Positions 18,865-28,975 of a stretch of 29,409 bases of DNA are shown piece after piece. The translations under genes were made by a program, and so were the position numbers. The DNA is from Azolla pinnata (taxonomy: Eukaryota > Streptophyta > Polypodiopsida > Salviniales > Salviniaceae). A model generated the notes under the pieces. It did not search any database. It saw nothing but the letters and a program-made list of their open reading frames with translations, and was not told the origin of the DNA. The stretch covers positions 1 to 29,409 of the forward strand of contig JBBBWG010004670.1 in the NCBI GenBank assembly GCA_037176905.1, in the 5' to 3' direction. The first letter of the stretch is position 1. Every line of letters begins with the position of its first letter.

Positions 18865-21800
18865 TTAGCATTCAAGCTCTTCCTCCGCGATAAAATATTT
18901 GCTGAAGTGCTTGACACGGAATTTCCACTCTCCCGTTACTGCATTGTAGGAGATAAAATCTGCACCTTGCTCCTCTGTTTTCTTCTTCAGTCGTCTCTCG
19001 AACTTCTCAACCTCAGCTCCTTCTGTTAAATATTGCCCCGACTTCTTATCGATGCATTTCACGTTCAATAATGTGATCTCAGCAGGCTTGTTTAGTCCTG
19101 AACCTGCTGGTGGCCTTTTGCTCTCATCCATGTACACGAGCACTTCACATTTGTTAAATTGCACTATGCTCTCAAGATCAAGGCCCCGCACATCCACCTC
19201 ACACAAAAACTTCAGAAAACCATATCCATGTCTTCCAATCACAAACTCATTCACTGATCTGCAATACCCTGGCTCAGCTCTCTCCTTTGCAGCTAACTCC
19301 TGTGTTTTTGGTTGGATGAAATAATCAGAACTTCGTAGCTTCGGCATTACAGCTTCTATATCTGCACCATGCTCATATGCAACTGCAGCCTCCCCAGCTC
19401 TATGTCCAGTAACCGAAGCATAGCCGTTTGCTCTAGGAAACCCCTTCGAATGTACGCCATTTTGCTTAGGGGATCCCTTGGACAGCGAAAACTCTTCTTC
19501 TGCCTTTGTTCTACCAAATGTTGCATTCCCATAACCATGAATATGATCTGAGAAAAAAAAATCCACAATTTCGATTTTTTAGCATGCAATAATTTCATAG
19601 ATTCCAGTATTCCTAGAGATGGACAAAACATTAAATGTTCCTTACTTTCAACCTGTCCATGTCCATTAACCCCATTTCCTTCAAGTTTATAATCTGCTAT
19701 CCGCCAAAGTCCATGCTTAGTCCAGAGCTAACAAAATCTTGAAAGACAAGTGGATTTAGATTCATACCCTTTTCTGTCCTCAAATCTGTGTTTGTGGATT
19801 TTGAGCTTTGTGATAGATTCTGTGATTGCTCAGGTTGACGAATAACTAAAGCTCTTGGATTCTCCCGAGGTACAAATAGAGCGTCCCCTTTAGAAACAGT
19901 GACGGTATCTTCACCATCACTAAAAAAGGAGGTCTAACCAAACAGAATTATCAAAACATCAAATATTGATATTAATACATTACTGCGGTAAAACGTTATG
20001 CAGCTTATTACCTTAGGAGTATCCTTTTTTGAGTTGTATCCCCGTGCTTGCATACGAATTCTTGACCTCTGAGTGATATGCCTTGGTGTAAGGACAGATG
20101 TCATACGAATAGGAGTGGGTTTATCTGTTACCTGAACAAACCATATAGAATGCATAGTTAGCATGATGAAATTCTTAAAAGCAAGAGAAAGCTATGCAGC
20201 TAAGCAAAATTTTACATGTAAGAGAGAGTACTTACTGGCATACTAGATATTCCATACTGTATTGAGGAACCCAGTGATGCACTGGGGCCAATAGACATCT
20301 GAGGCATAGGGGGTAAATTTCCGAATGGGTTGCTAACAGATACCGGTACACTTGTCCTGAATGTATGTATATACTGCTTCACACAATTGAATATACCAAT
20401 TTGATACTCCGTAAATCAGTTATCTAAATACTTACTGTGGTGGCAATGTGCTGAGGCTTGATCCAGATATTGTAGGCGTGCCAAACGAATTCATTCCTAG
20501 AAGAGCACGGATGATCAAGGATGAGAAGGAAGAAATCCGTAGTGAAGTCGGCATAAAAAATTAATCCATAATATCACCTGGCTGAGATTGCCCTAGACTG
20601 GAAAACCCGAAACCCCCACTGGGTGCAGAGGATGGAGCACCAAACAAAGATGACTGCACATAAAACATCCCTGAGGACATTGTCCCTCCCCTGAATATTT
20701 GAATGCAAACTTTAAAATAAACTTACTCCTGGAGTTGAGAAACCCGGTGGTTTAGTAGTCTGGAAAGGTGAAGCAGAGGTTCCAAATAGGTTTGAACCAA
20801 GGGTCGGAGTGTTAAAGGCTGGAGTCGATACAGCTGCTGGTTGGCTTGGAGTTGAGAACAACGAGCTAGATGGTGCACTTTGTGAAAAGGGGTTGGAACC
20901 AAAAGTGCTTGTGCCTGCATTGAAGAGGCTAGAGGAAGCTGAACCAAGTGCAGGTGTAGAGGAAGCACCAAATACAGTTGGAGAGCTCCCAAACCCTGAA
21001 GTAAAAGTACTTGGCGTGCTTCCAGCCCCAAAAGGTGTACTTAAGTTTGTTCCAAACGATGGTGTACTTGCTTGACCAAATGCTGGAGTGCTTGCTTGAC
21101 CAAATGCGGGAGTCCTTGATTGACCAAACATTGGAGTGCTTGATTGACCGAATGTTGGAGTGCTTGATTGACCGAATGCTGGAGTGCTTGATTGACCGAA
21201 TGCTGGAGTGCTTGATTGACCGAATGCTGGAGTGCTTGATTGACCGAATGCTGGAGTGCTTGATTGACCGAAAGCTGGAGTGCTTGATTGACCGAAAGCT
21301 GGAGTGCTTGTTGTCTGACCAAATGCAGGGGTAGACGATGCAACTCCAAATGGGGATGGGGTCACTCCAGAAGAAGTACCAGGTGTGCCGAAAGTTGTCG
21401 GTTGGCTTCCAAAAAGACTAGACGTGTTGCTACTGAATGGGTTTGGAGATGGCGCTGATGTCTGCCCAAAAGCTGGAGAAGAAGTTCCTCCGAACGGAGT
21501 GGATGTTGTTGATGGATGACCAAATATACTGGTTGTTGATTGCTGCCCTTGTGGGTTATGACCACCTGTAGAATAGCACCTCTAAGATTGTCAAATATTG
21601 ATGTAATACTATCAAATTGGCTAATGAAAAAGGAGCAAATTCTTTGCACATCTGATAGCTAAAAGTTTCTAATTTTTAAGAAAACTGATATCGTTTTGAA
21701 TAGAAGTTGATAAATTCCCTACTAGTCTACATTCTAAGATACATGCGGGTGTGTAATAAGGACTGAATAGATGATAAAACAATGAAGTAGAAAAAAAGAC

Positions 21801-24800
21801 CGTGTCTGGTTGTGAATATTTCAAGAAATTCAGGATAACCCCTAGAATGGGAGAGCATTACTATATTTTGTCTCTGTTTTGTCTTTCAGAAATACAGACC
21901 CAGTACATTGATCATTGAGCCACTGCATCAAACTAACCTTTATCACCAGCTTGATAATCCTCAAATCTCAATTCTTCAAAAGACTTAGTTTTGAAGGCAG
22001 GCATAGCTGAAATGGACATAAGTTTCCCAGCTTGACCACTGACACCAGCTTCAGCATCAGCGGTTGGAGCATAAGATGCAGCTCTACTGCCACTTTTTTG
22101 ACCCCCAAAAGCTGTAGCTCCAAAACCAGGGGACGAACCTGCCAAAGAAGAGTCTTTTGAAATTAAAGTGAATATTAAAAAACTTGAAGCTGCAAATCTT
22201 GACTAGAAAGAAATGGCACAGCATACCAAATGCAGGAGAACTTTGAGCCCCAAAAGTTGTCGCACCACCAAACACAGAAGTGTTGCCAAAGGCTGGCGTT
22301 GAACTGCTTCCAAAAGCAGGTGTTGACTGTCCGAATGCTGTAGTACTACTGCTACCGAAAAGTGAACTTGACGTAGCGCCAAAAGAAGGAGTAGAAGAAG
22401 CACCAAAAGCAGGGGTAGATGATGCACCAAATGCTGGAGTGGAAGCACTTCCAAAGGCAGGAGTTGGAGTAGTACCAAAAGCTGGGGTAGAGGATGTGCC
22501 AAATGAGGTTGAGCCAAATGCTGGAGCACTTGATCCAAATGATGAAGATCCAAATGCAGGTTGCGACTGTCCAAAAGTTGTGCTTCCAAAAGGATTTGCC
22601 TGCCCAGCATTAGTTTGTGCAGGTGTGGAACCAAAACCGCCAAAAGTTGTTGCAGGTTTTTGTCCAAAAGTTGACATTCCTGAATTTAAATACAATACCA
22701 TAAACTTATCAGCCCCACTAGTAACACATTCCAAATAATGTGAATTAGATTAAAAGTTTAATGAAACCATTCAAACCTTTAAATATTTACATAGGAATCC
22801 TTCAAAAATACCACATTTACAGCTGATCAAAGACACTTAATTTTGAATAGTTACATACAATTAAATTTGGGACTATTCTCACCAAATGCAAAACAAATTG
22901 TTGCTGACTTCACTTAAAGTACAGTTTGTTTCCAAAAAAGTTATTATTTTCTTTACTTATTGCTAGGTACTCTCTATAAAATCAGAAGCCCAGTCTGTAT
23001 GAGAAAGAGCTGGTATCAAGCACAGAAAATGATATCAGGCTACATATTACTGAGCTCACACCCTTCAGAGTTAGTTGTTCAATGAATCAAATGATCAACA
23101 CCTTTGCTTGTGCTTAATGCCTCTTGCTGTTCCATTATATATTATGTCTCTTACTTTTCAAATTATCCATCAACTGGTTAATGATAATATCAGAAATCAA
23201 GTGCAAGGAGATAATAACTGAAGAGATGATATGGCAGCTCCACTAAAATGTTACATATTCAATCATTTGCTGATTCCATATTTCAATAGGCTGTGAGCCT
23301 CTTTTCTTTCTGTGGATTTGGTTGGTGATGAAGGCTAACTCTAGTTTTAACCAATCCAATCAAGAAGGATATTTACGCTTGAAAGAGTCATCTGTTTCAC
23401 TACATCCATACCTCTCCTTAACACAATTTTCTACAACGATATTAACAAGATCACAATTGCAATTTTTGCCAATAATGTTTTACCAGCAAGAGAAAACATA
23501 AGGTGCATCTATTCACAGGTCTCAAGTTTGAACAAGCAAGAGGAGCATTTGCACAAAATTCTTGAAGCATTTTGAAAGAAAGAGAAACTTTTCTTTCTAC
23601 GAGATGATTGGCCCCTGGCCCACAACTGAAAGGTACCAGAGGCAACCATTGAGACCTCTTGTTTTTACAAATCACAATAAGGTTAGACCGACGTTCATCT
23701 CTCTAACGGAATTGGCCTTGGTCAAAGGCAGTTGAAATAGAAACTTTCTTGGTTAGTTTGGAAAGGAAAATGAATACCAGTAATTGGGTAGCTTTTATGT
23801 GCCCACTTAAAATCCAGTGCTATGATACCAGAGAAATGGTTCATCAAATACCCCAAGAATAGGAAGGGGGCTGCCATGCAAATAATCCTCTTTAGAGTTA
23901 CTTCTATTTAAGTAAATGAATTATATTCTTTGTGTAACGCCCTTGGTATGTCAGAAGAAAGCTGACAGATGATTTAGATTGCAGGACATAGACTTATCCT
24001 GGAAAAGTAGCTCTTGTGGAAAATGGTGGCAATCAAATCATTCTCATCCTCCACATCCACTTCACTTTTGCTGCCGGTTTTATCCTTTTCTTGCTTATAT
24101 TTATTCCCTAATCTCACAATTCTCATTGCATATATATGCTTTCACAACTCTTTAACTGGTACAGAAGTACGAACCTGTATCACATCCTCACATCATGTGG
24201 GATACCTCCCTCTAAACTGCTTCTTCCCTACATTATGTACAGAACCAGTTTGGACATCTTATAAACTGCATAGAGGTGGAGGTATTGGCCAAACCTAGGA
24301 TTTATCTTTAACACCATAGACATAACTGTGAGGGATACTAATCAGTTCTGTCATAGTTTCTTTCAATGACCAAGATTACAATGTAAGCTGTAATCACTCG
24401 TTCAGACTCATAGACCTTATGGCCCTTTAAAAATGGTTTACATCATCCTTCTTGCTTTCTCTAATCATGCAATGTTATGCACATAACAGCTTCGTATCTT
24501 TACTCAATCTAATATTTCAACATAAAATGTGCATAAATATTACTTGTCATTGTGCATTGCCCACATACACATAGATGCCTACTCAACAATGTGTCAACAA
24601 TGTGTATTGACATGCTCCCATATAAATAGCACTACTGTGGATGGTATAGGAGTATGAGTGTACCCAGCACCGAACACTGAGTTTACAAATAGGAAACTGA
24701 AGAATGCAAACAAAGGCATGAAGAGGAGGAAGAAAATGGTCTCTAACCTCCTAAATAGAAACTAGAAATAAGGCGAGCCACAAAGGATGGTTTGATAGTT

Positions 24801-25649
24801 ATATTGTTATACTTCATAGAGATAGTGGCTGAAGATTTATGAGGCTTGTAACAGCTGCGGATATTCCTTACTTCCTGTTCACGTTACTTCTAAACATGAA
24901 ATACGGTTTGAACTGTAACAATGATTTCCATCCTCTACGGGATCATATGGATGTTTGACGCCCATGAAGTTTCCTTGCTTCCTGTTTACATTGCTTCTAA
25001 TTTGTTCTAATGTCACCTTTGCTCAGCTAGAAACACAAAAAAGGCACCTCCCAGACTAGGGTAAAGTAACAAACTGAAAATATGGTTTTTCATACTCGCA
25101 ACAAATCACATCTGACATGGCTATCATACAGGCTGTTAATCATTCTTATCTAATATCATATTGTGCATGGACAATGTGACCACACACATGTAAATGAACA
25201 CCACTACAAGTAGCGCATAAAGAAGTCAAGAAGATTTATGGAAATGGTGTACTACCGAATGCTGGTGTGGATGTTCCAAACACGCCTGTGGATGTTCCTC
25301 CAAATATCGAGCCTCCCGTCTGTGAAGCCCCAAATGATGGACTTCCGAATGTTTTTGCACCAAACATTGATGATGTGTTATTCTGACTAGCACCAAAGGG
25401 ACTCGGTGTAGTTGTTGAACCAAATGGATTCGTTGCTGATGAAGATCCTCCACCAAACGGGCTCGAATTGGATGCACCAAAAGCTATACAATATAACAAA
25501 TTTCTTTTAAAGGCCAATCTAAATGGTAAATCATTCTGATGGGAAACAACAAGAAGAATGCAATGGGGAAAATATTTTAATGTGTATCAGCATAGGATTT
25601 CTTAAAGAAAAGGCAATTTCTTACGGCTACTTGACCCGAACAAAGACAT
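18865..25649 (-). CDS. NUP98: Nuclear pore protein NUP98 (FG nucleoporin with GLEBS motif and autopeptidase domain), complete, twelve coding exons
   Basis: Coding exons on the minus strand: 25625-25649, 25256-25483, 22227-22679, 21938-22138, 20727-21565, 20578-20653, 20436-20496, 20236-20356, 20012-20131, 19768-19933, 19646-19693, 18865-19547. All junctions are GT-AG, phases agree, and the total is 1007 codons (1006 aa), close to the plant family length. Residues 1-235 and 303-607 are FG/PAFG repeats (MSLFGSSS start, many STPAFG units) that form the permeability barrier of the pore. Between them, at 277-303, lies a GLEBS-like motif ([16 protein letters not shown]) for binding Rae1/Gle2. A linker has [10 protein letters not shown] and [15 protein letters not shown]. 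The autopeptidase domain (about 851-1003) includes [15 protein letters not shown] and [15 protein letters not shown]. It ends in the self-cleavage triad H993-F994-S995 (KHFSKYF), and cleavage would release a 12-residue acidic tail. As in other plants, no NUP96 follows in the same frame. Intron 2 (22680-25255) is large and holds nothing I recognise. Confidence 0.95.
21048..21335 (-). repeat. 24-bp tandem repeat coding twelve [12 protein letters not shown] units in NUP98 exon 5
   Basis: On the plus strand gcttgattgaccgaatgctgg-type units recur every 24 bases. They encode residues about 380-475 of NUP98: twelve units of STPxFGQ(S/A), with variants TPTF, TPMF, RTPAF and TPSF at the C-terminal end and an extra Thr in the first unit. 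The middle units are almost identical in DNA, so the expansion looks recent. The repeat is in frame, so copy-number change alters only FG-repeat number. Confidence 0.93.
22680..25255 (-). other. Large intron 2 of NUP98
   Basis: This 2.6 kb GT-AG intron begins CG|GTAGTA at 25256/25255 and ends TTCAG|GAATG at 22680/22679. It splits a glycine codon between two FG units. The open frames inside (for example 24014-24298 plus) are short and look like AT-rich noise. I found no transposon, RNA gene or extra FG exon in it. Confidence 0.8.
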
Positions 25650-26301
25650 CCTGTCTGCTATAAACCTTTTTTCCCTGTCAAATACAGAGTAAAATGCAGT
25701 CGGATCAGTGTATTGCTACTTTTAGAAAGTTTCAAACAGCTGCTAACAAGAATCTGACAACTGCGGATGATACCCTAGGAAGAAGTGCATGAAAGCATGT
25801 AGATTACATCATTAATGTCAGAAACAATGACAAGCAGAACATAAACTTCTCTCGCAGCAAAATCACATTTAAAAGAAACAAAAACAAACATAAAAGAGCA
25901 GAAGCAGGAGAAACGCTCTTTAGGGGAAGAGTGGTTTCTTCCATTACCACTTCCAGAGAATTCCTTCTGACTGAGGTGTAAGTGTAATGTACAGATATTC
26001 AGAAGCTCCAGAAAGGGAGGGAAACCTTAGTTTTTCAGGGGTGATACTACAAAAGGACTAACAGAACTCGAGCAATAGTTCATACAGCATTCATAATCAT
26101 CACAAAGAAAAAACAAAGAGAAATGAAACCAGAAACGGGGAAAAGCTAGGAGAAGTACCTTGGCAGAGACGAAGAAGAAGAAGAAGAAGAAGAAGATAAA
26201 CCTCTACTTATTTCTACCTACCTAACTATCTATCTTCTTTTCCTCCTCCTCTTCTTCTTCGTCTTCGTCTGCGTCTTCGTCTTCCTTCTTCTGCTTCTTC
26301 T

Positions 26302-26344
<43 letters not shown>

Positions 26345-26345
26345 T
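25650..26345 (-). promoter_or_regulatory. NUP98 5' leader: leader intron and triplet-repeat leader exon (inferred)
   Basis: Upstream of the ATG at 25649, a good acceptor (TTTGACAG|GG, exon start 25674) pairs with a donor CCAAG|GTACTT (exon end 26159). This implies a 484-bp intron in the 5' UTR, a common arrangement in plant housekeeping genes. The leader exon upstream (about 26160-26345) is unusual: on the transcribed strand it carries twelve CAG triplets (26306-26341), GAAGAC-type purine runs (about 26235-26300) and a CTT run (about 26171-26195). The transcription start is not determined, so part of this may be promoter. Confidence 0.55.
26306..26341. repeat. CTG/CAG trinucleotide repeat, twelve units
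   Basis: An uninterrupted run of twelve CTG triplets on the plus strand (CAG on the NUP98 sense strand) follows a ctgcttcttcttctt block. It sits in the presumed NUP98 leader or promoter. No open frame links it to the NUP98 start. Confidence 0.9.
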
Positions 26346-26454
26346 TTAAGAAGCGATCGACGCAGAGAGATGAATCATAAATGGGTCTGCAGACGGATCG
26401 CTTCCAGCAAAAGCTTCAGTGCAGGGATGGCATGGGGGAGGCAGACTCAGTTCG

Positions 26455-26890
26455 CACCGCATACATACATACATACATTCATACGTATACACAGACACGC
26501 ACGCACGCATACATACATGCATACATTCATACGTATACACAGACACGCACACACGCATACATGCATGCATTACATTCATACGTATACCCAGACACGCACG
26601 CACATACATGCATACGTATACACATACACACATATGCGTGTATATCCATGTGCATGCATGCAGGCGTACGTACATACACATGGACACGCGTGTACATACA
26701 CTGCCTGCATACATGCATAGCTGACACCACACGTACATGCACACCATCACCATAGAACACCCCACACGATGCATTCATACACATGCATACACATGACATA
26801 AGCCCATGCATACATCCTAATATATGCATGTGTCGTACTCACAAGCACGCACACATGCATACATACATCCACACACACATACACATACAC
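26455..26890. repeat. CATA tetranucleotide array with a 48-49 bp minisatellite
   Basis: The region is made of cata, catg, cacg and caca units. Inside it, the phrase cattcatacgtatac starts at 26476, 26524 and 26573, each followed by cagacacgcac, giving three copies of a 48-49 bp unit. Long open frames in several frames here are Tyr/His/Cys/Met-rich artefacts. Confidence 0.9.
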
Positions 26891-27355
26891 AATACAGAAT
26901 TGAAGCTTTAGGACAAGTTAGAAGATATCCTGGAAACTCATCATAGGCATGTCAAATGGTGAAAAGTCTCTGTCCCTGACTTTGGCTTTTTCTCATTGAT
27001 TTTCAAAAACAACACAACCCTAAGCATTTCGTGATTCTAATAAAAAATCGACTCTATTGCAATCAGATCGATCATGGAATACCATTATAGATCATCAGGG
27101 GAGAATGAGACAAGAGATGGTGCAGGGGGATGCCTTAGTACGCCCGAGGGACTCGTTGGTAGCACCCTTGATTTCCTTTGAGGGGCGGGCCACCTGTTGC
27201 CATCACGTTCAACAAGGAGGTAAGCTCTTTATTTCATCTGGGACTAGAGTGCCTATGTAAATTTTCAATCATATGTAGGATAGTTAGGTCAAGACCTAAT
27301 AGAGGGTTACTCAAAGATTTCTCGCAAACCAAAGCTGCAATCTCAAATTACGCAT

Positions 27356-27776
27356 GTGCAAATTATGCGATATTGCTTCTACCATATTGAATTTGCTGCT
27401 GAAACGTCAATAGATCAGGCTGTAAAGAGCAGCCCATTTTATCTTCGTGAATCCATGGCCTTTTGTACATATTGGACACAAGGCTTTTTACCTCAAGAAG
27501 TTGCTAAGATATTCGGAAACACGTATACTGCAACACTTTCCTGGATCAAGGAAGGAGTATTTACCGTTTTTGGAAGAAATAGGTGAACATATGGGTAAGG
27601 TGTTACGGAAAGTGACTTTCATCAAGTTGCAAACACTGGTAATGTTGGGATACCTTCCATTAGAGTATTGTTGGAGTCATTACAACAATTACCGTTAGTT
27701 ACTAAATTACCAAAGTTGGATGGTGATGCGATTGATCAAAATATTGTGTTTAGTGGATTGATGTTTCTATTGTAAA
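27356..27776 (+). pseudogene. Unidentified broken reading frame beside the LTR
   Basis: In one plus-strand frame, codons 27356-27583 are open (including SSPFYLRESMAFCTYW and FLPQEVAKIFGN). Stops follow at 27584 (TGA) and about 27593 (TAA). The same frame is then open again from about 27596 to 27774 (including NTGNVGIPSIRVLLESLQQL and LPKLDGDAIDQNIVFSGL). The amino-acid make-up is protein-like on both sides of the stops, which suggests one decayed coding sequence rather than noise. I do not recognise the family. It could be a host gene fragment, an exon pair or part of another mobile element. It ends about 60 bp before the LTR. Confidence 0.35.
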
Positions 27777-27837
27777 TAGGTAAGGCAAGAATGCTCTAAA
27801 CAAAAAGAAGCAAGTAAAGATGGTTACAATAATACGG

Positions 27838-28911
27838 TGTCGCGAAATTACGACGAGGATGCGTGAACGTCGAGGCAGGACCCCGGGGCCTCTGATCAGA
27901 GGATTCCAAATACCGGGATGCGAAGACTGATAATTTAGCTTGAATATATAAATTTGAAATAATTTCTTTATTATAGAGAAGAAATTACAATCAAATCCCG
28001 AAATCGGAATCAGAAAGGATTGGGGCATAGTGAAAGTACCAGATTAGGGTTTCGAATTCAGAAGACTTGGATTACAAAGCTGAGATTAAGAAATCAGGGT
28101 TTCGAGTTTGGCCGATTAGGGTTTTGAATTCTGAAGACTTGGCTTCGATCAGAGATTTAGGGTTTGAGTTTTGCCGATTCCATAGACTAGGGTTTCGAAT
28201 CCAGAAGACTTGGCTTAGATAAGAGATTTAGGGTTTAAAATTCTACCCTCTACAAGCTTGGCTCCCCCTGCAAGAAGGAACTCGAGTTCGCATCTCCAGC
28301 TCCGTCGCATGTCTCCCACGTGACACTCTTTAGTTGCATGTCTCCCACGTGGCGTTTTACTTTTGCATGGCCTTGACATTGGCGCGACCGGGCCGCGTAC
28401 ACGATCGTATTCGTCCGCCTACGCACGATACGGACCACACTCGTCCGGCTACGACTAGGGGCCGCACTGCGGGCTGCACTCCGACTCCGAATACGGTCGC
28501 ACTCATCCGAATATGCTCCGAATACGGTCGCACTCGTCCGACTACTACGGGCTGTCGTACTCGTCCAACTAAACTCGTACCCGCAAAAGTATGAAATGTG
28601 GACTCCGCGGAAAAACTACCACCCGCACAGAGCGTTACAAAGCACCCTGAAGAACACAAATGAAAAATATTCTTCAAGGTCGGCCTATATACTGCTAGTT
28701 CTGAAGCGCACGTGCTCATATGGGGCATCTCACTTTTTCGCTTCATTAAGTCTTCTATCTTGATTTATCCGTAACTTTAACCGTACTTGCCCAATTAACA
28801 TGCCGTAAAATACGTTTGGAAGCTCTTGCGGACCTTAATCTCCTCGCATCAAAGTACTAGGCTAACATAAAATTATTACATTTCATATCGTGTGTGAATA
28901 GACATACGACA
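27838..28911 (-). mobile_element. 3' LTR of a Ty3/gypsy retrotransposon
   Basis: Read on the minus strand, the segment begins TGTCGTATG at 28911, directly after a purine-rich tract (gtgggggtgaa, 28912-28922), and ends CGACA at 27838. The 5-bp terminal inverted repeat TGTCG...CGACA and the 1074-bp length are typical for plant Ty3/gypsy LTRs. The internal side faces the integrase end at 28976. A TATA-like box (tatata, 28686-28691) with a CACGTG G-box 17 bp upstream (28709-28714) could be the LTR promoter. The 5 bases outside the LTR (tacgg, 27833-27837) are the candidate target-site duplication; the partner lies outside the window. Confidence 0.75.
28041..28245. repeat. Three tandem copies of a 71-bp unit inside the LTR
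   Basis: The phrase gattagggttt.gaatt.(c/t)gaagacttgg begins at about 28042, 28113 and 28184 (third copy gactagggtttcgaatcc). A second agggttt occurs midway in each unit. The copies lie in the downstream part (R/U5 side) of the minus-strand LTR. The agggttt motif resembles the plant telo-box, but copies are too irregular for telomeric DNA. Confidence 0.75.
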
Positions 28912-28922
28912 TTCACCCCCAC
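28912..28922 (-). other. Polypurine tract next to the 3' LTR
   Basis: On the minus strand gtgggggtgaa directly precedes the TGTCG start of the LTR. A purine-rich tract at this position primes plus-strand DNA synthesis in LTR retrotransposons. Confidence 0.6.
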
Positions 28923-28975
28923 CAAACCTGCACATCCTCCGGTATGTGCCAATTTCAGTAAGACTTTTTTGTTGG

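Noticed and set aside
21011-21334. Plus-strand frame with a repeated MLECLIDR unit
   Set aside because: It is the antisense reading of the in-frame NUP98 FG repeat, not a separate repeat protein.
21048-21335. Regular array resembling a CRISPR
   Set aside because: Units are contiguous without spacers and encode FG repeats in a plant gene; no CRISPR features exist in the window.
22280-22738. 152-codon plus-strand frame rich in Pro-Lys-Ala-Gly-Val
   Set aside because: Antisense to NUP98 exon 3 FG repeats.
26346-26829. Overlapping frames on both strands rich in His/Tyr/Thr or Cys/Met/Val
   Set aside because: They arise from CATA-type tetranucleotide repeats, which leave several frames open at once.
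28041-28245. agggttt copies as interstitial telomere DNA
   Set aside because: The motifs are spaced about 30-40 bp apart within a 71-bp unit inside an LTR, not contiguous heptamers.
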